Origin: Mesohalobacter halotolerans
GTDB taxonomy: Bacteria; Bacteroidota; Bacteroidia; Flavobacteriales; Flavobacteriaceae
DNA length: 64,000 nt
Reading direction: 5' to 3'
Assembly (NCBI RefSeq): GCF_006120725.1
Contig: NZ_SWMU01000001.1
Span: 744,001 to 808,000 of the forward strand
The position numbers were made by a program, and so were the translations under genes. The notes beneath the pieces were generated by a model, which saw nothing but the letters and a program-made list of their open reading frames with translations, was not told the origin of the DNA and did no database searches. Shown one piece after another: positions 35,182 through 44,006 of this stretch (position 1 is its first letter; every line of letters begins with the position of its first letter).

Positions 35182-36627
35182 TTAACCTACTGAACCCTCG
35201 AGGGAAATTTCAAGTAATTTCTGTGCTTCGACAGCAAATTCCATCGGCAATTTATTTAATACTTCTTTACTGAAACCGTTTACAATCAAAGCAATGGCTT
35301 TTTCGGTATCAATACCACGTTGGTTACAGTAGAAAATTTGATCTTCACCAATTTTGCTTGTTGTCGCCTCATGCTCAATTTGAGCATTTTTATTGGAAGC
35401 TTCGATGTAAGGGAAGGTATGAGCACCACACTTGTTTCCCATCAACAAGGAATCACATTGAGAGAAGTTTCTTGCATTTTTTGCCCGTGGGCTAACTTTA
35501 ACCAGTCCGCGATAAGAGTTTTGCGATCGACCTGCAGAAATCCCTTTTGATATGATAGTCGATTTGGTGTTGTTACCGAGATGAATCATTTTGGTGCCTG
35601 TATCGGCTTGTTGAAAATTGTTGGTTAAAGCAATTGAATAAAATTCACCAATAGAATTATCACCTTTTAAAATACAACTCGGGTATTTCCAAGTCACAGC
35701 TGAACCGGTTTCGACTTGCGTCCAGCTGATTTTAGCATTTTTCTCACAAAGACCACGTTTGGTTACAAAATTAAAAACGCCACCTTTACCTTCTTTATCG
35801 CCTGGGAACCAGTTTTGAACTGTGGAGTATTTAATTTCTGCATTATCTAAAGCAACCAACTCAACTACTGCTGCGTGCAATTGATTTTCGTCACGCATCG
35901 GTGCGGTGCAACCTTCAAGATAACTCACATAGCTAGATTCTTCTGCAATGACCAAAGTTCTTTCAAATTGACCTGTACCTGCTTGATTAATTCTGAAATA
36001 AGTTGAGAGTTCCATTGGGCAACGTACACCTTTTGGAATGTAACAGAAAGATCCATCCGTAAACACAGCCGAATTTAAGGCCGCAAAGAAATTATCTTTT
36101 GGAGGAACAACACTTCCAATATATTTTTTGACTAATTCGGGATGTTCCTGAATAGCTTCTGATATAGAGCAAAATATGATACCTTTTTCAGCTAAGGTTT
36201 CTTTGAATGTTGTCGCCACAGAAACAGAGTCCATGACAACATCAACAGCTACACCGGCGAGTTTCTTTTGTTCATCAAGGGAAATTCCAAGTTTGTTGAA
36301 CGTATCTAAAAGCTCTGGATCAACTTCGTCTAAGCTGTCATATTTTGGTTTGTTACTCGGTGCAGAATAATAAGAAATACTTTGATAATCGGGTTTTTCA
36401 TATCCAATATTTGCCCAATTAGGCTCAGCCATAGTTTTCCAATGTTTGAAGGCCTCGAGTCGCCATGCGGTCATCCAGTCGGGTTCATTTTTCTTTTTAG
36501 ATATTGCTATTATGATATCCTCATTCAGACCTGGTGGTAAGGTATCGGATTTGATATCGGTATAAAACCCATATTCGTATTCTTTATTTTTCAGATCTTT
36601 TTCAAGTTCTTGTTCAGTATAAGCCAT
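35182..36627 (-). CDS. sufB: Fe-S cluster assembly protein SufB
   Basis: The protein has 481 residues. It has typical SufB sequence: [14 protein letters not shown] near residue 55, [25 protein letters not shown]-type scaffold entry, [24 protein letters not shown], and [21 protein letters not shown]. The conserved Cys in FSQCDSLL fits the sulfur-accepting Cys405 of the E. coli protein. SufB is the main scaffold for cluster building. The gap to iscA upstream is 110 bp and holds two short tandem repeats. Confidence 0.97.
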   Translation of the reverse strand: MAYTEQELEKDLKNKEYEYGFYTDIKSDTLPPGLNEDIIIAISKKKNEPDWMTAWRLEAFKHWKTMAEPNWANIGYEKPDYQSISYYSAPSNKPKYDSLDEVDPELLDTFNKLGISLDEQKKLAGVAVDVVMDSVSVATTFKETLAEKGIIFCSISEAIQEHPELVKKYIGSVVPPKDNFFAALNSAVFTDGSFCYIPKGVRCPMELSTYFRINQAGTGQFERTLVIAEESSYVSYLEGCTAPMRDENQLHAAVVELVALDNAEIKYSTVQNWFPGDKEGKGGVFNFVTKRGLCEKNAKISWTQVETGSAVTWKYPSCILKGDNSIGEFYSIALTNNFQQADTGTKMIHLGNNTKSTIISKGISAGRSQNSYRGLVKVSPRAKNARNFSQCDSLLMGNKCGAHTFPYIEASNKNAQIEHEATTSKIGEDQIFYCNQRGIDTEKAIALIVNGFSKEVLNKLPMEFAVEAQKLLEISLEGSVG

Positions 36628-36633
36628 TTTATT

Positions 36634-36675
36634 AGTATTAAGTAATGAGTATTAAGAAATGAGTATTAAGTCTTT
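36634..36675. repeat. Three contiguous 14-bp repeats (AGTATTAAG-type) between iscA and sufB
   Basis: AGTATTAAGTAATG (36634-36647), AGTATTAAGAAATG (36648-36661) and AGTATTAAGTCTTT (36662-36675) abut exactly. They sit 7 bp upstream of the sufB start codon in the operon mRNA. Expansion by slippage is likely. No known function. Confidence 0.75.
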
Positions 36676-36719
36676 AAGACTTTAAATTATAGTGAGTTTT
36701 GATTGTATTGTACCAACCA

Positions 36720-36747
36720 CCCACTACAAACTACCCACTATAAACTA
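36720..36747. repeat. Two contiguous 14-bp repeats overlapping the iscA stop codon
   Basis: CCCACTACAAACTA (36720-36733) and CCCACTATAAACTA (36734-36747) abut exactly and differ at one base. The second copy contains the TAG stop (36740-36738) and the last codons of iscA. It has the same unit length as the repeat at 36634, but a different sequence. Confidence 0.7.
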
Positions 36748-37067
36748 AAACTTTCCCCACAACCACAAGTTCTTTGCGCATTAGGGTTATGGAAAACGAA
36801 ACCTTTGCCGTTGAGACCACCAGAAAATTCTAAAGTCGTACCGGCAAGGTATAGAAAACTGCTTTTATTAACAGCAATTTTAATCTCGTTGTCTTCAAAT
36901 ATTTTATCGTTGTCTAGTTGCTCTTTATCAAATTTTAAATCGTATGATAAACCAGAACAACCGCCACTTTTTACGCCAACCCGCACATAGTGCTTATGCG
37001 CGTCAAAGCCTTCCTCGCTCATGAGTGCAATAAGCTTTTGCTTGGCATGTTCGCTTACTTTTATCAT
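36738..37067 (-). CDS. A-type Fe-S carrier, IscA/SufA/ErpA family
   Basis: The protein has 109 residues. The three cluster-binding cysteines are Cys37 in KSGGCSGLSY and Cys101/Cys103 in RTCGCGESF. A-type carriers receive clusters from the scaffold and hand them to target proteins. It is the first gene of the SUF operon, with a promoter-like octamer 25 bp upstream. Which paralogue name applies cannot be decided from sequence alone. Confidence 0.95.
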   Translation of the reverse strand: MIKVSEHAKQKLIALMSEEGFDAHKHYVRVGVKSGGCSGLSYDLKFDKEQLDNDKIFEDNEIKIAVNKSSFLYLAGTTLEFSGGLNGKGFVFHNPNAQRTCGCGESFSL

Positions 37068-37091
37068 ATTTAATTTTATTTAAACTGATTA

Positions 37092-37099
37092 CAAATATA
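37092..37099 (-). promoter_or_regulatory. Promoter -10-type element (TATATTTG) of the SUF operon
   Basis: On the minus strand the octamer TATATTTG matches TAnnTTTG. Its last base lies 24 bp before the iscA start codon, a normal leader length. The upstream TTG element is not clear. No obvious IscR- or Fur-type dyad was seen between here and 37148. Confidence 0.5.
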
Positions 37100-37148
37100 A
37101 GATTTTATATACGAAAACAGTTTTGTATTAACATTTTCCTAAAAGCAA

Positions 37149-37176
37149 AAAAAGCTGCGATTAATCGCAGCTTTTT
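37149..37176 (-). terminator. Intrinsic terminator after the duplicated surface lipoprotein gene
   Basis: The sequence AAAAAGCTGCGATTAATCGC continues to CTTTTT as a perfect 28-bp palindrome: a GC-containing stem flanked by A and T runs. It starts 22 bp past the stop codon at 37199 on the minus strand and ends before the SUF promoter, so it insulates the SUF operon from the TonB-receptor locus. Confidence 0.85.
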
Positions 37177-37198
37177 GAGAACAAAGTATTGTACCGAT

Positions 37199-39133
37199 TT
37201 AGTTAGTCGCCCAGCTAAAGTCAGCTTCTGTAACTGTTCCTGATGTATAAGTTCCATTAGGATCTGCATCAGCACCGTCAATTTGAATACCAGAAAGAGG
37301 TGCACCATCTGGTCTGTCGATTAATGGGTCATATCCAGTTAAAGTAATACCTGTGATAGTTGCACCAGAATTAGCTTTAAACTGTAAAGCTGTACCCGTG
37401 GTACCACTTGTATTTTCAGCTACAAAATTTTCAATTGTAGGATTACCATTTTCACCATCTGCTTCAATTGCAGTAGAGAAATTGGCATTTTCATGTTTTA
37501 CAAAAGAATTGGTTAAACTACCATTCCAGCCTTCTGTCCAGTCAACTGAATCATCTTCCATATTTCTAGCGTAGAAATTTGTAAGATTAGCAGAACCACC
37601 AAAGAATTCAACACCGTCATCCTGACCATCTAAAACAGCAACGTTTTGAAGAGTCGTTCCTGAACCAACAGCATACAGTGTTAAGCCGTTGTATTGAGAT
37701 TCTGGATTGATTTGTGCACCAGTTTCTTTTAAGACAAGATAATTTACAATACCTGAGTTATCATCTGGATTGCTACCACCGTAAATGATACCGCCAACTT
37801 CTGCAACAGCGTCAACACCGTTTGTTGTTTCTGCATCTCCAGCGATGACTAATCCACCCCAAACACCTGTTGAGCCTGGCTCCATTACTACAGGATTGCT
37901 TTCAGAACCATTGATGAATATATCAGCTCCTTTCTGTACAACCATATAAACGTCTGTTCCAGTTCCGGTTGTAACAGTTGTTCCAGCAGGAATCGTAAGT
38001 GAACCACTGTCAACAGAAACAATACCATTTAAAGTATAGTCAACACTAGAATCTAAGATGTTAATCCCGGTTAGGTTAAGCCCACCTAGTTCTGGATTTG
38101 TTACAAAAGAGACCGTTTGACGACCAGTCACCCAATCAAAATCTGAAGGAGATACGGTACTAGAATCGTAAGAACCATTAGGGTTAGCATTAGCCCCATC
38201 GATTTGAATACCTGATAATGGCGCATTATCTGGTCTGTCTAGTAATATGCTGTAACCAAGTAAAGATACATTTGACATTGTCGCTCCAGAGTTAGCTTTA
38301 AATTGTAAAGCAGTACCACCACTTAAAGAAACCGCTCTAAAGTTATCGATTGTTGGATTGCCATTTTCACCATCTGCTTCTATTGCAGTTGAAAAATTTG
38401 TGTTGGCGTGTAAAACATAAGTATTAGTCAATGACCCACTCCAACCTTCAGTCCAGTCTACAGAGTCATCCTCCATATTTTCTGCATAAAAATTGGTAAG
38501 GTTTGCCTTGCCACCAAAAAACTCTACACCATCATCTTGACCGTTTAACACAGCAATATTACTTAAAGATGTTTCTTCACCAACTGCGTAAAGGGTTAAA
38601 CCATTGTATTGAGATTCTGGATTGATTTGCGCACCTGTTTGTTTTAAAATTAAGTAATTGATTGAACCTGAATCATCTTGGTTGTCATTACCACCGTAAA
38701 GGATACCACCAACTTCGGCAACTGCATCTACGCCATTTGTAGTAACACCGTTACCAGCGATAACAAGACCGCCCCAAACGCCAGTTGAACCTGGTTCCAT
38801 AACAACGGGATTACCAGCTTCACCATTGATTACAATATCAGCATCTTTTTGAACAACGATATATACGTCAGTTCCAGTGCCAGTAGTAATTGTTGTTCCA
38901 GCAGGAATAGTTAATGTCGCTCCAGCTTCAACAGATAAGATACCATTTAAGGTATAATTTTCTGTAGGGTCAAGAGTTAGATCTTCGGTTAAAACATCAC
39001 CACCTAACTCAGTGTCATCACCACCAGGAGGAGGTGTTGTTCCGTTGTCATCATCATCGCTACAGCTTATCACTGTAAACGTAAATGCTAAAATCGTAAG
39101 CAAATAAGCAAAAGATTTAATTGTTGTTTTCAT
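37199..39133 (-). CDS. Surface lipoprotein with two tandem ~280-residue beta-helix-like copies
   Basis: The protein has 644 residues. A lipoprotein signal (FTFTVISC, Cys24) is followed by SDDDDN, an acidic stretch like the export signal for surface lipoproteins in Bacteroidota, and a Pro/Gly linker. Residues 60-338 and 366-644 are two copies of one domain: each begins YTLNGI-x-SV, holds NPVVMEPGSTGVWGGLVIAG, GQDDGVEFFGG and MEDDSVDWTEGW, and ends with a PLSGIQIDGA segment. The pattern fits parallel beta-helix (pectate-lyase-like) repeats. The DNA copies differ widely, so the duplication is old. It is 33 bp downstream of the TonB receptor and likely its surface partner. The ligand is unknown. 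Confidence 0.85.
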   Translation of the reverse strand: MKTTIKSFAYLLTILAFTFTVISCSDDDDNGTTPPPGGDDTELGGDVLTEDLTLDPTENYTLNGILSVEAGATLTIPAGTTITTGTGTDVYIVVQKDADIVINGEAGNPVVMEPGSTGVWGGLVIAGNGVTTNGVDAVAEVGGILYGGNDNQDDSGSINYLILKQTGAQINPESQYNGLTLYAVGEETSLSNIAVLNGQDDGVEFFGGKANLTNFYAENMEDDSVDWTEGWSGSLTNTYVLHANTNFSTAIEADGENGNPTIDNFRAVSLSGGTALQFKANSGATMSNVSLLGYSILLDRPDNAPLSGIQIDGANANPNGSYDSSTVSPSDFDWVTGRQTVSFVTNPELGGLNLTGINILDSSVDYTLNGIVSVDSGSLTIPAGTTVTTGTGTDVYMVVQKGADIFINGSESNPVVMEPGSTGVWGGLVIAGDAETTNGVDAVAEVGGIIYGGSNPDDNSGIVNYLVLKETGAQINPESQYNGLTLYAVGSGTTLQNVAVLDGQDDGVEFFGGSANLTNFYARNMEDDSVDWTEGWNGSLTNSFVKHENANFSTAIEADGENGNPTIENFVAENTSGTTGTALQFKANSGATITGITLTGYDPLIDRPDGAPLSGIQIDGADADPNGTYTSGTVTEADFSWATN

Positions 39134-39166
39134 GATTAAATTAATTTAGTTGTTATTTATTGATTA

Positions 39167-41944
39167 TTAAAAGTTATAAGTCACACCAAATGATACCTGA
39201 GCACCATTTTTATAAGATCTCACAGTTTCCTCAGTTTCTATCTGTTCTGGATTATTGTTTATAGGTTGTACGATTTGGGTTCTTTCTATTTCTGGATTTA
39301 ATAAGTTTTTACCCGATAGCTGTAAAGTCAAATTTTCATTGATATCTTTTCTCACAATAGCATTAAGGATTACAAAACCTTTTTCTATGATTTCTTCATT
39401 AAATTGAATATCTGGATTGGTTTGTGTTTCAGGATTACCTAAAGAGAAAATATTCTCAGAAGCAAAATTTGCAGATACATTAGCAACCCAAGGATTGTCA
39501 TTTGTAGTTTCAAAAGTAAGGTTACCATTAAAAATCCAGTCTGATGCACCTTGAAGACCTGTTTCGGTTTTACCGTTGTAAGCAAAGGTGTTTCCATTGG
39601 CTAAGGTTTTGAGGTCTTGCTCATGCCACATTCTCGTTACATTGACATTTGACCTTAAAGAATAGCCAAGATCTGCTTCTTTTGAAATAATATCAATTTT
39701 TGAATCTAATTCTATACCTAAAATTTCGGCTTGTTCACCAGAGTTGAAATACGAGAAAATACCTGCTGAACTTCTCAATAATACCCTGTTGATAGGATCA
39801 TTAATTTGTTTGTAGAAACCTGTTAAAGATATTAATTGAGATCGACTTGGAAAGAATTCCCACTTAAGATCTAAGTTGTAGTTTTCACTAGCTTCAACAT
39901 CAGGATTACCTTGAGAAACTTGCCCTCTTGGGTCTACATATTGAAATGGCGCAATTTCTTTAAATTCTGGAAGTGTTATGGTTTTACTAGCAGATAATCT
40001 GAAGTTGTGTTCTTCATTAAGCTCATATTTGATATTAATCGACGGTAAAAAGTTGTCATAATCTTTCGTAGTCGAGCCATTAGGTGAATTTAATACGTCC
40101 CAAGTGGTTTCAATCTCATCTACTTCGTAACGTAATCCCAGATTAAAATTCCATTTATCTAATTTATAATTACTAACAAGATAACCGGCGTAAATATTCA
40201 ATGTGGCATCATAAACATCTGGTTTTCTATCGTCTATTGCCAATAAGCCATTATCAATATTTTCTTGTGTAAATACTTCAGTTAAATTGTCTAAAGAGTT
40301 TGGGAATACTGAAGGTTGTGGACTGGTTTCGAATAAACCAACAAATTGTGATAAAAAGTCTCTAGTTTTATTTCTAAAATCACCCCCAACATCTAGTTTT
40401 AGACCATTTTCATTGTCTTCTTCCTCGATATTAGTTACTTTAAAGGAGTCATTAATTCGCGCATTGACTTCAAAGTCATCAATTTCTTGATTACTCTTTC
40501 TTTGTTGAAAATCTCCTGTTCTTCCCAGTTCAATTCTATCTTCATTAAAGTTGATTTCGTTTCTAATACGGTTGGGCTCATCTGCATTGACAATATTGAG
40601 GCCAACAGCCCAATCAACTTTGTGTTGACCAAAATTATTTTCACCTATAAATTGATTGACCAAAACTTGAGTTTCTCTTACATTTTGATCTCTTATGAAT
40701 TGGTCAAGGGGCGGTTCAGTTTGCACTTCATCAAACACAAAGCCTTCTCCATTTCTACCAGCTTCAAAAACTATACCTTCAGTTTTATTTAAAAATAAAC
40801 TGACAAACTTAATATCATCATTGTCATTGTAATCGTATCTTAAATCTAAAAGTGCAGAAGTAGAGGTCGTCTTTTTAAAGCGATTGATATCTGTAAAATT
40901 ATCTCTAACATTATTGCCATCAAACTCCTGAAAAAATTCTTCTCTAAACTCAAAACTTGTCTTTTGAGATAAAGTTGCAAAAGTCCTAAAATTATCTCCA
41001 AATTTTTCACCACCTGCAACATTAAAACTGTAGTTTACGGGATTGTCTTGAACTTGAGTATTCCAAGTCTGACCGAGCATCGCTTCTGTAGTAGTTAGAT
41101 TAGAATTATGAAATCCTACCGAAATATCATCTTGAAATGGGCCAACTAAAAATTGATTTGCATCTATAGCATTTTCATTAGCACCAATTTTGAAACCTAC
41201 TGATAATTCTTCAGTTCCAACTAATTCTCTGGTAGCAATATCTATGTTTCCAGAAGCTTGGTCGCCGTATAAATTTGAGGTATATGCTTTACTAATTGAA
41301 ATATTAGATACGACTCGAGTAGGGAATAAGTCTAAATCTATATTTTTTCTTTCTACATCATCAGAAGGGACCGGTAAACCATTCATTGTTGTCACAAGAT
41401 AACGATCACCTAAACCTCTAATGAATACATCTCCAGAACCCTCGGAGTTAGATACCCCTGAGATTTTTGTTGTTGCAACAGCAACACTGGAAACCCCCAT
41501 TTTAGCTAATTCTTGGGAACCTATGCTTTCTTTAATATTAATAGCACCTTTTTGGTCAAGCAGCAATGCTACTTCAGAATCTCTACGTGCTACTGTTGTA
41601 ATTACAACTTCGTCTAATGTGGCAGCCGTGGCTCCCATTGCTGTATTAACCTCAGTTACTTTACCGGCGATAACTTCTACATCTTCAATAGTGATGGTTT
41701 CGTATCCTACATAAGAAAACTCTACGGTGTAAGTGCCAGGTTGAAGATTGCCAATATTAAAAAGCCCTTGAGCATCTGTTGTTGTACCCTTGTCTTCACC
41801 TTTCAGAATGACATTTGCAAAAGGTAATGGCTCATTATTAAACTCTTTGTCTGTAATTTTACCGACGATATTACCTGTAGTTTCTTGGGCTAATATTTGT
41901 AAACTCATTAACCCAATTAAGCAGAACAGTGAAAATCTTTTCAT
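39167..41944 (-). CDS. TonB-dependent outer-membrane receptor
   Basis: The protein has 925 residues. It has a signal peptide (LIGLMSLQILAQ), a CarbopepD_reg_2 domain (about 25-105, NIVGKITDKEFNNEPLPFAN), a TonB plug (about 130-245, ISGVSNSEGSGDVFIRGLGD, SKAYTSNLYGDQASGNIDIA) and a large barrel ending VSFGVTYNF. The barrel contains an outer-membrane beta-barrel domain typical of Bacteroidota receptors lacking SusD. It forms an operon with the duplicated lipoprotein. Divergent transcription from a PhoB/PhoR-like pair suggests regulation by that system, possibly by phosphate; this is inferred from position and promoter repeats. Confidence 0.92.
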   Translation of the reverse strand: MKRFSLFCLIGLMSLQILAQETTGNIVGKITDKEFNNEPLPFANVILKGEDKGTTTDAQGLFNIGNLQPGTYTVEFSYVGYETITIEDVEVIAGKVTEVNTAMGATAATLDEVVITTVARRDSEVALLLDQKGAINIKESIGSQELAKMGVSSVAVATTKISGVSNSEGSGDVFIRGLGDRYLVTTMNGLPVPSDDVERKNIDLDLFPTRVVSNISISKAYTSNLYGDQASGNIDIATRELVGTEELSVGFKIGANENAIDANQFLVGPFQDDISVGFHNSNLTTTEAMLGQTWNTQVQDNPVNYSFNVAGGEKFGDNFRTFATLSQKTSFEFREEFFQEFDGNNVRDNFTDINRFKKTTSTSALLDLRYDYNDNDDIKFVSLFLNKTEGIVFEAGRNGEGFVFDEVQTEPPLDQFIRDQNVRETQVLVNQFIGENNFGQHKVDWAVGLNIVNADEPNRIRNEINFNEDRIELGRTGDFQQRKSNQEIDDFEVNARINDSFKVTNIEEEDNENGLKLDVGGDFRNKTRDFLSQFVGLFETSPQPSVFPNSLDNLTEVFTQENIDNGLLAIDDRKPDVYDATLNIYAGYLVSNYKLDKWNFNLGLRYEVDEIETTWDVLNSPNGSTTKDYDNFLPSINIKYELNEEHNFRLSASKTITLPEFKEIAPFQYVDPRGQVSQGNPDVEASENYNLDLKWEFFPSRSQLISLTGFYKQINDPINRVLLRSSAGIFSYFNSGEQAEILGIELDSKIDIISKEADLGYSLRSNVNVTRMWHEQDLKTLANGNTFAYNGKTETGLQGASDWIFNGNLTFETTNDNPWVANVSANFASENIFSLGNPETQTNPDIQFNEEIIEKGFVILNAIVRKDINENLTLQLSGKNLLNPEIERTQIVQPINNNPEQIETEETVRSYKNGAQVSFGVTYNF

Positions 41945-42099
41945 TCAAAATTATTTTGGTGCAAATAAAGCAATTCAATAACTGTGAATGTTTAATTGTA
42001 TATTATTAAGAAATTTGATTGTGTTAAGTTATCATTAACTGATTTAAGCACTTAAACACATAAAAATTTATATATCAATATTTTATGAGAAATATTTAT

Positions 42100-42126
42100 T
42101 TACATTTGTTTACATAAAGATTACAT
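42100..42126. promoter_or_regulatory. Three TTACAT direct repeats spaced 10-11 bp, candidate response-regulator box
   Basis: TTACAT occurs at 42100-42105, 42110-42115 and 42121-42126, one helical turn apart. An inverted copy, ATGTAA, is at 42171-42176. Winged-helix regulators of the PhoB/OmpR type bind direct repeats with about 11-bp spacing. The site is between the TonB receptor (start 41944) and the response regulator (start 42235), so it could serve both. The rest of this 290-bp gap is AT-rich with no gene. Confidence 0.5.
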
Positions 42127-42189
42127 TAAGGCAATTTTAGCTTTACAAATCATAGGTTAATAAAGCGGAAATGTAAAGTAATTTTAACA

Positions 42190-42216
42190 TTGATATTTAT
42201 TTAATGTATAAATTTG
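42190..42216 (+). promoter_or_regulatory. Promoter of the two-component operon (TTG ... TAAATTTG)
   Basis: TAAATTTG at 42209-42216 is an exact match to TAnnTTTG, with TTG at 42190-42192, start-to-start distance 19 bp, as in Bacteroidota sigma-A promoters. Transcription would begin near 42221-42223, which supports ATG 42235 as the start codon rather than the in-frame TTG at 42214. Confidence 0.55.
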
Positions 42217-42234
42217 TTAAGTAAATTTTTAATC

Positions 42235-42918
42235 ATGAAAAAAAAGAACATAACTATTCTTATTGTTGACGACGAGCCTGATATTTTAGAAATATTGGAT
42301 TACAATTTGTCTAACGAAGGGTATAAAGTTGAAACTGCAAAAAACGGTGCTAAAGCTGTTAAAATAGCTAAAAAAATAAAACCTCAACTGATTATCCTCG
42401 ATGTGATGATGCCAGAAATGGACGGTATAGAAGCATGTGAACAAATTAGAAAAATCAAATCTCTAGAAGATACTGTTATCGCATTTTTAACCGCTAGGGG
42501 CGAAGATTATTCTATGGTTGCTGGTTTTGAGGCTGGTGCTGATGATTACATTACCAAACCTATTAAGCCCAAGGTATTGGTGAGTAAAGTGAAGTCTTTG
42601 TTGAGGAGATTCCGCTCCAACAAAAAAGAAAAACAAATTTATAAAGTCGGAAATATCACCATTAATAAAGATGAGTATAAAGTCATTAAAGACAAAACAG
42701 AAATGCCTTTGCCACGTAAAGAATTCGAATTGTTGTCTTTACTTACTTCAGAGCCGGGAAAAGTATTTAAACGCGAAGATATTTTAGACAATGTTTGGGG
42801 CAATGAAGTAATTGTCGGAGGAAGAACAATTGACGTCCATATCAGAAAACTGCGTGAAAAACTCGGTGATAAGTCTTTTAAAACCGTAAAGGGTGTGGGC
42901 TACAAATTTGTCAATTAG
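42235..42918 (+). CDS. OmpR/PhoB-family response regulator
   Basis: The protein has 227 residues. The receiver domain has the acidic pair in ILIVDDEPD, the phosphate-accepting Asp56 in IILDVMMPEMDG, Thr in AFLTARGED and Lys in DDYITKPIKP. The winged-helix output domain (about 130-227) has LPRKEFELLSLLTSEPGKVF, VGGRTIDVHIRKLREKLGD and VKGVGYKF. ATG 42235 is preferred over TTG 42214, which lies inside the likely promoter. The histidine kinase follows after 2 bp. It resembles PhoB but the stimulus is unproven. Confidence 0.93.
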   Translation: MKKKNITILIVDDEPDILEILDYNLSNEGYKVETAKNGAKAVKIAKKIKPQLIILDVMMPEMDGIEACEQIRKIKSLEDTVIAFLTARGEDYSMVAGFEAGADDYITKPIKPKVLVSKVKSLLRRFRSNKKEKQIYKVGNITINKDEYKVIKDKTEMPLPRKEFELLSLLTSEPGKVFKREDILDNVWGNEVIVGGRTIDVHIRKLREKLGDKSFKTVKGVGYKFVN

Positions 42919-42920
42919 AG

Positions 42921-44006
42921 ATGGGTGATCAACAGTTTAAACGATCTTACAGATTTGCGTTTTTTTCATCGCTTTATATCACCCTATTTCTCAGTGCTTT
43001 CCTGCTTTTAATTGAATATATTTTTTTTGAAATCAACTGGCAGAGTTTATTAATTTTTACTATTGTATGCTATGTACTCGCTTTTCTTGTCATACAATTG
43101 CGTATAGAGCACTTTATTTACAAACGTGTCAAGGCGGTATATGATTCTGTAACACTTTTAGATTCTTCATTGTTGCAAGAAGAGCGTGTCACTACAGATA
43201 TGGCAACCTTGACCAAAGAAGTCGAAAAGTTTGCTCGAGACAAAAAAATAGAAATTGAAGGCTTAAGAGTTAGAGAAAATTATCGTAAAGAGTTTATGGG
43301 CAATGTTTCTCATGAATTGAAAACCCCTTTATTTACCGTACAGGGCTACATCTTGACATTACTAGATGGGGCTTTAAAGGATAAAAAAGTGAGAAAAAAA
43401 TATCTAAAACGCGCAAGTAAAGGTGTTGACCGTTTGCTGTATATTGTGAACGACCTAGATATGATCACAAAACTCGAAGCCGGCGATTTACATCTTTACA
43501 AAGAAGATTTTGATATAATAGAAGTAATTAAAAATGTATTTGAGCTTTTAGAAATGAAAGCCGAAAAAAAAGAAATCTCTTTAAATTTTGATAAAAATTA
43601 CTCATCAATTTTTGTTAATGCTGATAAAGAACGTATACAACAGGTCTTGACTAATCTTATTGTGAACTCTATCAAATACGGTAAAAAGAGTGGAACCACT
43701 GAACTTAGCATTGAAGATTTAGACTCAGGTAAAGTCTTAATTAGAATTACTGATAACGGCGAAGGAATAGATGAGGAACATATCCCAAGATTATTTGAGC
43801 GCTTTTACCGTGTTGATAAAAGTGGCTCTAGACAAGAAGGCGGCTCAGGACTTGGCTTATCAATTGTAAAGCATATTATAGAAGCTCACGATGAAAAAAT
43901 ATATGTCGAAAGTGACTTTGGTGTAGGAAGCGAATTTTCATTTACCATCAAAAAGGCTAAAGACACTCGTGAAGCAGAGACCTCCATCGAAGACCAAGTG
44001 GTTTAA
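42921..44006 (+). CDS. Membrane sensor histidine kinase (PhoR-like)
   Basis: The protein has 361 residues. Two adjacent membrane helices (about 13-34 and 42-60) leave almost no periplasmic loop, so sensing may be through the membrane or partner proteins. Then come a HisKA domain with His131 in FMGNVSHELKTP, N-box LTNLIVNSIKYG, G1 ITDNGEGIDEEHI, F-box LFERFYRVD and G2 GGSGLGLSIVKHI. It would phosphorylate the response regulator 2 bp upstream. Its last 69 bp overlap the convergent glycosyltransferase gene. Confidence 0.93.
   Translation: MGDQQFKRSYRFAFFSSLYITLFLSAFLLLIEYIFFEINWQSLLIFTIVCYVLAFLVIQLRIEHFIYKRVKAVYDSVTLLDSSLLQEERVTTDMATLTKEVEKFARDKKIEIEGLRVRENYRKEFMGNVSHELKTPLFTVQGYILTLLDGALKDKKVRKKYLKRASKGVDRLLYIVNDLDMITKLEAGDLHLYKEDFDIIEVIKNVFELLEMKAEKKEISLNFDKNYSSIFVNADKERIQQVLTNLIVNSIKYGKKSGTTELSIEDLDSGKVLIRITDNGEGIDEEHIPRLFERFYRVDKSGSRQEGGSGLGLSIVKHIIEAHDEKIYVESDFGVGSEFSFTIKKAKDTREAETSIEDQVV

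Noticed and set aside
42214-42234. In-frame TTG upstream start for the response regulator
   Set aside because: It lies within the TAAATTTG promoter element, adds seven residues not seen in the family, and ATG 42235 gives the normal opening KKKNITILIVDDE.
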